Source: Euglena gracilis
Taxonomy: Eukaryota; Euglenida; Euglenophyceae; Euglenales
Direction: 5' to 3'
DNA length: 64,000 nt
NCBI GenBank assembly: GCA_039621445.1
Contig: CP154954.1
Location: forward strand, 36,255,703 to 36,319,702
Shown here: piece by piece, positions 14,038 to 20,269 of the stretch
Layout of the letters: the number at the start of each line of letters is the position of its first letter
Position numbering within the stretch: position 1 is the stretch's first letter
Translations under genes and position numbers: made by a program
The notes under the pieces: model-generated
Told to the model about the DNA's origin: nothing
What the model saw: only the letters and a program-made list of their open reading frames with translations
Database searches by the model: none

Positions 14038-15582
14038 ATGCAGAGCACAAGCCCCAACCCCAAATTTGATTATGACTTGTTGATGAGTTCATTGAGCAAT
14101 TGTGATGAAGATTGCGGGGATTGGAACGGTTTGAATGAAACAAGTTCCAATTCCCGACTCCCCAAGCAAGAAGAAGGCAATTTGACTCATTTGTCATTGT
14201 CAAAAGGCGAAACGCCTTCATTATTGCATGGGGGTAATGAACCCTCTTCATCATCATTGTCATTGATTGTGCGGGATGTAGGTGGCAAAATGCCTTCCTC
14301 CATCCCGATTCACCCATCATTGATGCGGCGAGGGGATGAACCCCTTGCACCCTCACACTTGGTTACTCATGTTACCCATGAACAAAGTGAGGGGTATTTG
14401 CCCTTTGCTCTGTTCACACCCAAACGATCCCCGGTGGAAGCACCGGTGGGCCTTCTGGAGTGCAACTCGGTGGAAACACCGTGTTTTTTCCAACCCCCCC
14501 CTCAATTACCACCTCCCACACCATTTCGCGCATTGCCGGGATTACCCGCGGAAGCGGCGGTTTTCCCTGCATTGCCATGGAACCCAGATATGCGTCTGGT
14601 GGTACCGGAAATCTCTGGTGCCGTTTCTATTGTGGAGGATTATGAGGAAGATTTGAGGGATAACCTCACCCCCGGTGATGTTTACCGAATTCTCGGTCAA
14701 CTCCCAGCGGATCACCCGCTTAGCAAGCAAATTTTGCATGTCCACCAATGCGTTGCGGAATGCGCAACCATGCTCAACAAAGTTTTGCAGTTCGATGAGG
14801 ACAATCAAAGGGTTGTCAACACCAAACTAGAATGTTGCTGGAATTATTTGCAGGAAATCGGCAAATATTGCCAACACAATTTTGAAAATGCGGGGAAAGA
14901 CCTTCAGCATTTTCGAGAAAGTGTTGACAGTATTTTGCGCATCCAACTTCCACAAAATTTCCAACAAATCAGCGAAATGCTGCATGAAGCGGAAACGCGG
15001 AATGATTCCAAGTTTCTGCATGTGCAGGATGGTATGAGCCATCTTTTTGCCCAATTGGAATCCTGTTCAACCATGTTACTGCAATTGCAGCAGCAGGTAC
15101 AAGCGCAAAATGCCACCCCCAAAATGCCGGAAATCGGTAACTTTGTCGCGGTTGAGCATTTTGCCGCACTTACCAGTTCTTTCCAAGAAGCCCAACAACG
15201 GATTTTGCATCTTGGCTCGGAAATCCAGCACTTGAAGCAATTTCAGGTGAAAGTGCAAGAAAATTTTGTTCCTCGTACGCAAATCCAGCTTTTGGAGGAA
15301 CGAATTTCACACTTGGAGCAAAAATCCTGCCATTGTGCCGCAAATCAGGATGGATTAACCACCTTGAACGCGAAAATCGCGGATTGCCCACAACGGTTGG
15401 ATTTTACGCAACAACAAATGCAAACGGACATTGGCGGTATTAATGCCACCGTTGTCGGTTTGCAGGAGCATGTTTCTGCACTTTCCAAGCGAATCCCCGA
15501 CATTAGTGGTATTCAAGCCGCTATTGGGGAATTACAAACCCGTTGCACATTGTTGTCCACCACAGTGACGGAAATCCGCTGA
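14038..15582 (+). CDS. ORF1a: acidic/proline-rich then coiled-coil protein
   Basis: This frame begins with ATG at 14038 and encodes 514 residues before TGA at 15580-15582. No known domain is recognised. The N-terminal 180 or so residues are Ser-, Pro- and acid-rich. From about 14690 onward the protein is rich in Gln, Leu, Glu and His with heptad-like hydrophobic spacing and scattered Cys, the pattern of a long coiled coil. It lies directly upstream of the capsid-nucleocapsid ORF, where Gag matrix or an extra structural protein would be expected. An assembly or oligomerisation role is therefore plausible but inferred. The frame continues open beyond the TGA to 16428, so the stop may be read through or may be a mutation. 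The coding sequence is densely populated with perfect hairpins, including 14204-14218, 14331-14345, 14431-14446 and 14706-14720. Confidence 0.75.
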   Translation: MQSTSPNPKFDYDLLMSSLSNCDEDCGDWNGLNETSSNSRLPKQEEGNLTHLSLSKGETPSLLHGGNEPSSSSLSLIVRDVGGKMPSSIPIHPSLMRRGDEPLAPSHLVTHVTHEQSEGYLPFALFTPKRSPVEAPVGLLECNSVETPCFFQPPPQLPPPTPFRALPGLPAEAAVFPALPWNPDMRLVVPEISGAVSIVEDYEEDLRDNLTPGDVYRILGQLPADHPLSKQILHVHQCVAECATMLNKVLQFDEDNQRVVNTKLECCWNYLQEIGKYCQHNFENAGKDLQHFRESVDSILRIQLPQNFQQISEMLHEAETRNDSKFLHVQDGMSHLFAQLESCSTMLLQLQQQVQAQNATPKMPEIGNFVAVEHFAALTSSFQEAQQRILHLGSEIQHLKQFQVKVQENFVPRTQIQLLEERISHLEQKSCHCAANQDGLTTLNAKIADCPQRLDFTQQQMQTDIGGINATVVGLQEHVSALSKRIPDISGIQAAIGELQTRCTLLSTTVTEIR

Positions 15583-16428
15583 CTACCCCCCATTTCGCGT
15601 GCTCGGATATCTGAGTCACCGGAATTTCGCTCATTTTATGACAAAGTGCTTGGTGACAACAAGGAAACCTTGCAAGCATTTTGTACAAGTTTGCTCCAAA
15701 TTAAGGAAATCGTGAATCGGAATGCCCGATCCATGCAAGATGAGGTTTCTCGGTTGGATGGACGAATTTCTGCGTTGTTGGAAAAGCCAACCGCGGAAAC
15801 TTCGCGCACCACCGTGGAAACCCCCACCAAGTCACTCCACCAATTGCAAACCGTCTCAAATGCGGTGAAAGCGCTTGCGGGTCAACTCCGGAATGTGGAG
15901 GAGTCCCAAGGAAATCTTGCCCAAGAATTACACTTGGTTTCTGAAAAGTTGCCACACTTGGAAGATTTTTCCCGTTACCGCAAACGCATTAGGCATTTGG
16001 AGAATGAGGTTGACCGTATTTGCGGCCAACTCCAGTTGGTGGAACATTTGGAAGAAACGGTGCATGACTTGTCCGCGAGTCTGGATAAAATGTCCCCTCC
16101 GATACCGGTTGTGCCACCACCTACCGCGGTAAGCGCTGCGGTTGGTATTCCAAATGTCCCGGAATCGCGTTCTCAAATTACCATTTCCGGAGTAGGAATC
16201 CCTACATCCACCGCGAATTTGGTACAACCACCAGCGAAAACGCGAATTGTACCACCTTTGCATTTGCCAACACCACAAACTCATTTTTCACAACACATTT
16301 CCGATGAGGAAAATGACCCCCCACTCGAAAATTCGAGTCTCCACCAAGAAATTCAACATTCCAACCTTGTACGAGGTATGAGCCAACACCCCACACCTGG
16401 TATTGGTCATGTGTCGCATTCGCGATGA
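15583..16428 (+). CDS. ORF1b: in-frame continuation of the coiled-coil ORF after TGA
   Basis: The reading frame is the same as ORF1a, separated from it by a single TGA. It stays open for 281 codons to TGA at 16426. No ATG starts it near its beginning, so translation probably depends on readthrough. The context is TGA-CTA, a stop tetranucleotide environment known to favour readthrough in several viral and cellular mRNAs. A hairpin (GTG-CTCGGA / TCTGAG-T-CAC) spans 15599-15619. The first half continues the Gln/Leu/Glu-rich coiled-coil character with RxxHLExExxxI-like heptads near 15980-16080. The C-terminal part is Pro/Val/Thr-rich and low in complexity. Its last 20 bases overlap the start of the Gag ORF in another frame. 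The alternative is a CGA-to-TGA point mutation in one long ORF. Confidence 0.65.
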   Translation, partial: LPPISRARISESPEFRSFYDKVLGDNKETLQAFCTSLLQIKEIVNRNARSMQDEVSRLDGRISALLEKPTAETSRTTVETPTKSLHQLQTVSNAVKALAGQLRNVEESQGNLAQELHLVSEKLPHLEDFSRYRKRIRHLENEVDRICGQLQLVEHLEETVHDLSASLDKMSPPIPVVPPPTAVSAAVGIPNVPESRSQITISGVGIPTSTANLVQPPAKTRIVPPLHLPTPQTHFSQHISDEENDPPLENSSLHQEIQHSNLVRGMSQHPTPGIGHVSHSR

Positions 16429-18115
16429 TACCAATCACCAACGGGGTCTGGATTACCGAATTACCGATCGGGGTGCTCGGCGGGAAACCCGCCCCACCGG
16501 GAGAATTTCACCAAATTTTTCGCAATTCCCGCAGGAAAATCCTGCCAACCTTACACTTGGTGCGGGAAATCCTGCACGGGTTACACATGGAGCGGAAAAT
16601 CCGCGAAACGCGTTTGGTGTTAAGAATTACCCTGACCCAAACCCCTGGAATACCACCGAGGGTCAGCGGGTTACTCAGAGAGACTTCAAGGGCACCATCG
16701 CAATCGCGAACAAGGTGAAGCCCCAATGGGACGGGGATCCAACCACATGGAGACAATTTTTTCGGGACTGGGAGTACTATTGGGCACTAAAGGGACCCAC
16801 CCAAGACCCGAATCCCGAGGTAGTCAAGATGGAATTCATCGATTGCCTACCGAGGGAGGAGCGAGAACGCGCACGCAATTTGGTGATACGTAATGGCGTA
16901 TCATTCGATGACCTGGTTGAGCAATACGCTTCAACCAATTCAAGTTTGGTCACCAGGATTACCCTGGAGAAGAAGTGGCGACAAAGCGCGCCATCGGATC
17001 GCAAATGGAAATCCATTGACCTTTGGTATGCCAAATGGTTAGCACTTGCTTCCGAAGTTGATGAACTTAGCGAGAAGCAAATGCGCGAACAATTCGATGC
17101 GGTTTTGTTGCATTTCACACCATCCCTCGTGAAGGATATCCATCGCGAGGAGTTGGCAGGGCATGAGACGACTCTTGCCCAACGTTGGAATTATGTGTCA
17201 AAGCAACTCAAGCTCACACAAGTTTTGGGACAAATACAGTCCGCTTTCCAAACGCATCCCACCGCGGGAATCCCTGCGGGTGCGGTTAATGCGTTGCAAA
17301 AATCACCCATGTCACCAAGATCACCCACTACGGGATCGAAAACGCGGAATCAGCGTTCTTCGGACCAGGGCACGGATAAACTGTGCTTTTTATGCAACAA
17401 ATCTGGTCACATGTCTCGGGAATGCCCGAATCCCGATGCGCGAAAGCGTATTGGAAGCCCAAGGGGCTCGACCTCCTCACGGGGATCGGGTTCCTCGGCG
17501 TTTTCACGTCAATCGGGAGTTTCACGGTCTTCGGAGAACCGCTTTAGCGGTAGTAGGCCCAAGTCACCATCGCGTGCTGGTCGGGAAACCCGTCCTTCTC
17601 GCGGTCGGTCACCTGGACCCCCTGCCCGAAAACGGGATTTCAATCGCGATTCTTCACGATCTCGTTCGCGAAGTGGATCATCCTCTTCACGCGAGTCAAC
17701 GGGGAAGTCCCGATACACCGGTCATGGTCGACGGGAAACCCGTTCACCACGACGGTTTGACGGTCGAACGGAATACCGTTCCCCCCGTTATGCGGAATCC
17801 CGCCACAAATCCCGTTGTTCACTTTGCGGTTCCAAAGATCACCACGCATCCAAATGTCCCAGATCTCGTTCCCCCCGGCCCGGCTACGGAAATCGCGGTA
17901 AGCGCCGCGATGACCGTGGTTACTCCTCCAACCGGCAAAAGGTCGGTTTCAAGATATCTTGTTTGGAGGAGGACACCCCGGCTTCGGGCAGGGAGGGGGA
18001 TGAGACCTCGGACGGGGAATTTAATGAGGCCCGAATGGCGGTGCGCTCATTAAACTCTATCTATTCCACCAAAAAGTCCGTTGCCGGCTATGCGGCCGGT
18101 TCGGACTTGGAGTAG
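16409..18115 (+). CDS. gag: ORF2: Gag capsid and nucleocapsid with two CCHC zinc knuckles
   Basis: The first ATG is at 16409, overlapping the end of ORF1 in the +1 frame; the frame itself opens at 16382. It encodes 568 residues. Residues about 105-285 are alpha-helical and Trp-rich with the look of a retrotransposon Gag capsid domain (for example TWRQFFRDWEYYW). A CX2CX4HX4C knuckle lies at residues 326-339 and a second at 470-483. The linker between them is Arg/Ser-rich like an SR domain, which would bind RNA. The protein should form the particle shell and package the element RNA. It ends at TAG 18113, followed at once by an in-frame protease ORF, as in gag-pol readthrough systems. The tetrapeptide RETR occurs repeatedly in this ORF because hairpins of the form CGGG-AAA-CCCG are read in the same phase. 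Confidence 0.9.
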   Translation: MCRIRDDTNHQRGLDYRITDRGARRETRPTGRISPNFSQFPQENPANLTLGAGNPARVTHGAENPRNAFGVKNYPDPNPWNTTEGQRVTQRDFKGTIAIANKVKPQWDGDPTTWRQFFRDWEYYWALKGPTQDPNPEVVKMEFIDCLPREERERARNLVIRNGVSFDDLVEQYASTNSSLVTRITLEKKWRQSAPSDRKWKSIDLWYAKWLALASEVDELSEKQMREQFDAVLLHFTPSLVKDIHREELAGHETTLAQRWNYVSKQLKLTQVLGQIQSAFQTHPTAGIPAGAVNALQKSPMSPRSPTTGSKTRNQRSSDQGTDKLCFLCNKSGHMSRECPNPDARKRIGSPRGSTSSRGSGSSAFSRQSGVSRSSENRFSGSRPKSPSRAGRETRPSRGRSPGPPARKRDFNRDSSRSRSRSGSSSSRESTGKSRYTGHGRRETRSPRRFDGRTEYRSPRYAESRHKSRCSLCGSKDHHASKCPRSRSPRPGYGNRGKRRDDRGYSSNRQKVGFKISCLEEDTPASGREGDETSDGEFNEARMAVRSLNSIYSTKKSVAGYAAGSDLE

Positions 18116-18151
18116 GGGAGCCCGAGGTCCGAGGGCACGGACCTCTGGGCT
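18113..18151 (+). promoter_or_regulatory. Candidate gag-pro readthrough signal: TAG plus downstream hairpin
   Basis: TAG at 18113-18115 is followed by GGG and then a hairpin. AGCCC-GAGGTCCG (18119-18131) pairs with CGGACCTC-T-GGGCT (18138-18151), giving 13 pairs with one bulged T and a 6-nt loop AGGGCA. If the outer AGCCC arm is opened by the ribosome, the inner 8-bp stem begins 8 nt after the stop, the spacing known for the murine gammaretrovirus gag-pol signal. Loop bases GGGCA could also pair with TGCCC at 18194-18198 to form a pseudoknot. A second hairpin (AAGTCCG/CGGACTT, 18075-18108) lies just upstream. The frame before and after TAG is the same. Confidence 0.6.
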
Positions 18152-18160
18152 GATGAACAG

Positions 18161-19198
18161 ATGGAGGTAAGACCTGATCAACCTTACCCCCCCTGCCCAT
18201 CCGCCTTCACGGTCAGTACCCGGAATTATTTCGGGTCCCCTACCCCCCACTCCACATTTCCGCTCGGAATGCTGAGCAAAGTAGGAAAGGGTTCATGGGA
18301 GAGCTGGCATGCAAACGTATTTCCGCCAGACCCTTCACTTTGCGTACCACCAATGGAATTACTCGTCCAAGCGGAAATCCGCATCCAAAATTTCTCCACT
18401 AAAGTTAAAATTCTCATTGACACTGGTTGTCGCATTGCACTGCTCTTTCGGTTGGGGTTGATACCGACCCCGCTCTTGGTAAGCGCCAAGAAACCGATCA
18501 AAATTACAACCGCGGATAACACCCCCATGTGTGGTGGTGATTTGGGATGTGTGCTCGAGATACTCTTGCCCATCATTCCGAAGCATCACTCACAACCCCC
18601 ACAATTACAACATTTCACCAATATTTGGGGTTACGAGTCCGGAATTCACGGGTCTGACGTAATTTTGGGATACCCATTTTTACGCCAGTACCGATTGGTT
18701 GTGGATTGCCACTCCCACGGTTTGCGCACAGCACCCACCACTTCATTGACACCCAAACCACCATCACCGTTGTCATCCACTATGATGACCACCGCTTTGC
18801 CCACACCGTTACCCACAATGGCAACACCGTTACCCACCACACCAACAACCGTTTTCCACACCCGGGGTACGGAGAAAGCCTCCCCCCTGCCCAATGACAC
18901 ACCAACATGCGTTCCACATGAGGCAGGGCAAGCGAGTAGCGGTACCCCCGCCGTTTCACTGGGTTACAAGACGAAAGCCCAAAGGCCTGAAGTAATTACG
19001 GTGTCGAGTAGTCGCCCAGCTACACCACCACTCCGTTTCCACCAGTTGTGCCGCATCCAGGCACAACTGCACAAGACGTCCCTGATAATGCCATCGACAC
19101 CCACTTTCACGCACACCCGTCACACCATCACACTTCCTTCCAATGTGTGCACTGCAGGAGAATTTCCACCCAATCGGATTTCGATTGTGGATGTTTAG
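18161..19198 (+). CDS. pro: ORF3: retropepsin-like aspartic protease
   Basis: The frame is that of Gag and is open from 18116 directly after TAG; the first ATG is at 18161. From that ATG it is 345 residues. The catalytic motif I-L-I-D-T-G places the Asp at residue 87 (codon at 18419). The second retropepsin signature, D-V-I-L-G-Y-P-F, starts at residue 166. About 80 residues separate the two, normal for a single-domain retroviral-type protease that works as a dimer. It should cleave the Gag-Pol polyprotein. The C-terminal half after the protease is Pro/Thr/Ser-rich and low in complexity. A strong splice-donor-like GAG-GTAAGA lies at 18164-18172, but splicing from it to 23290 would not enter the ORF6 frame. 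The frame ends at TAG 19196, overlapping ORF4, which is in the -1 frame. Confidence 0.85.
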   Translation: MEVRPDQPYPPCPSAFTVSTRNYFGSPTPHSTFPLGMLSKVGKGSWESWHANVFPPDPSLCVPPMELLVQAEIRIQNFSTKVKILIDTGCRIALLFRLGLIPTPLLVSAKKPIKITTADNTPMCGGDLGCVLEILLPIIPKHHSQPPQLQHFTNIWGYESGIHGSDVILGYPFLRQYRLVVDCHSHGLRTAPTTSLTPKPPSPLSSTMMTTALPTPLPTMATPLPTTPTTVFHTRGTEKASPLPNDTPTCVPHEAGQASSGTPAVSLGYKTKAQRPEVITVSSSRPATPPLRFHQLCRIQAQLHKTSLIMPSTPTFTHTRHTITLPSNVCTAGEFPPNRISIVDV

Positions 19199-20247
19199 TT
19201 CAAAATCCGACACTAATCGCAATTCCGAAAACGGAATCCACCCCCCATGATACACTTGGTTGTAGCCCGCAATGCGCGGAGATACACCGAGTACTCCAAC
19301 AACGCGGATTAGCCTCGTTGTTCGGAAACGCGAAAAGCGCGATTCCTAATTACAATCGCGATCACACTTGGTACGGATTTGATGCGGAATGGGGAAACCC
19401 CCAACCTGTCCAAACTCCCTTGGGATTAACCCTTGTGGTAGTGGAAGACAGCCCGCATGTTTGTGGATCCATTCATTGTGTTTCTACCCTTCAACCCGAA
19501 AATCGGGTGCATGAATACGCGAAACGCGTATGGAATGCTTTCAATTTTGGTCAATATCGCATTTTGGAACGATGGTTTTCCAAAAGGTCGACACTGGCTG
19601 ATTCTTTTGATTTGGCATTGGAAATCGATGCCTTCTCATCCAATGCACATGCCCGTTTGCCACGTCATTGTTCACAACACTCCAACGCATTTGATAAATT
19701 TTGGGGTGATACGGTGTTATGGATGCACCCCCCTTCAAAACTTATCGAATGTGTAGTTGAGAAAATTCTGCGGGATGAAGCCCGTGGAGTTATTCTCATA
19801 CCCATCATTCCGGAAGCGGAATGGTTCCACCAACTATCGTATGTCTGTTTTCATTGGTGGAGTTTACCCACTAATGTACCGATTTTTGAGGATTTTTGTG
19901 GTAAAATATTACCACCCTTGCAAGAAATCATTTTTCGCGTATGTTTCTTCGATGCATTCGGAATGTCCGAATTTGCGGTGCCGAGGAAGCTCGGTAGCCC
20001 CAGGGATACCCTGGCGGTTTCCGCGGTCATCGAGAGTGCAGGTCAGCATCCTAAATCAGCCGAATTCTGTTCGCGGATCACCCGCGAATTTCACGGTGTG
20101 CTGGAAAATCGGGTATATGTGTGCGACGTCGACCCCGCGATACGCGGTCCGTTCGGTGTTTGTAAGATCGAGCTGAAGGAAGGAGCCAAAGCAATGCACC
20201 GGAAAATTTTTTCGTTGTTCGGGAGAACGCGAACAAGCTCTCAATGA
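19012..20247 (+). CDS. ORF4: Cys-containing ORF with PP-motif domain and N-terminal edge of RT
   Basis: This frame opens at 19012, 187 nt inside the protease ORF and in its -1 phase. It has no early ATG, so frameshifting or a lost frame link is implied. Near its start it has CVHC and CGC cysteine pairs. In the segment at about 19624-19840 a D-A-F motif is followed by W-M-H-P-P-x-K-L-I-x-x-V-x-x-K-I, then a hydrophobic strand and P-x-x-x-x-W. From memory this resembles the (N/F)PPF-type segment described as Dam-methyltransferase-like in DIRS-type and some algal elements; I could not search. From about 20080 the protein resembles the region just before RT in Ty3 elements. Coding similarity then moves to the +1 frame at T6 (20207-20212). 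The function of the middle domain is unknown. Confidence 0.6.
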   Translation, partial: SPSYTTTPFPPVVPHPGTTAQDVPDNAIDTHFHAHPSHHHTSFQCVHCRRISTQSDFDCGCLVQNPTLIAIPKTESTPHDTLGCSPQCAEIHRVLQQRGLASLFGNAKSAIPNYNRDHTWYGFDAEWGNPQPVQTPLGLTLVVVEDSPHVCGSIHCVSTLQPENRVHEYAKRVWNAFNFGQYRILERWFSKRSTLADSFDLALEIDAFSSNAHARLPRHCSQHSNAFDKFWGDTVLWMHPPSKLIECVVEKILRDEARGVILIPIIPEAEWFHQLSYVCFHWWSLPTNVPIFEDFCGKILPPLQEIIFRVCFFDAFGMSEFAVPRKLGSPRDTLAVSAVIESAGQHPKSAEFCSRITREFHGVLENRVYVCDVDPAIRGPFGVCKIELKEGAKAMHRKIFSLFGRTRTSSQ

Positions 20248-20269
20248 AATGTTTGAGAAGCTTATTTAG
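20177..20269 (+). pseudogene. Broken junction at the N-terminus of reverse transcriptase
   Basis: In the frame of the RT ORF the sequence is open from 20177 to TAG at 20267. The residues encoded at about 20219-20266 (E-R-E...L-N-E-M-F-E-K-L-I) fit the helix that precedes RT in Ty3 elements better than ORF4's own frame does. The frame change from ORF4 falls on T6 (20207-20212), where a P-site TTT codon could slip +1 onto TTT. The single TAG then lies between this helix and the RT core. This could be a recoding signal, an inactivating lesion, or a homopolymer error plus a point mutation. Confidence 0.55.

Noticed and set aside
13808-14356. 182-codon minus-strand ORF over the leader and ORF1
   Set aside because: Shadow frame without domain or context; it crosses from leader into the coiled-coil ORF.
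16425-16718. ATGA overlap start at the ORF1 stop leading to a 97-codon ORF
   Set aside because: It is in the third frame, inside Gag, with no domain; the Gag frame with its capsid and zinc knuckles explains the region.
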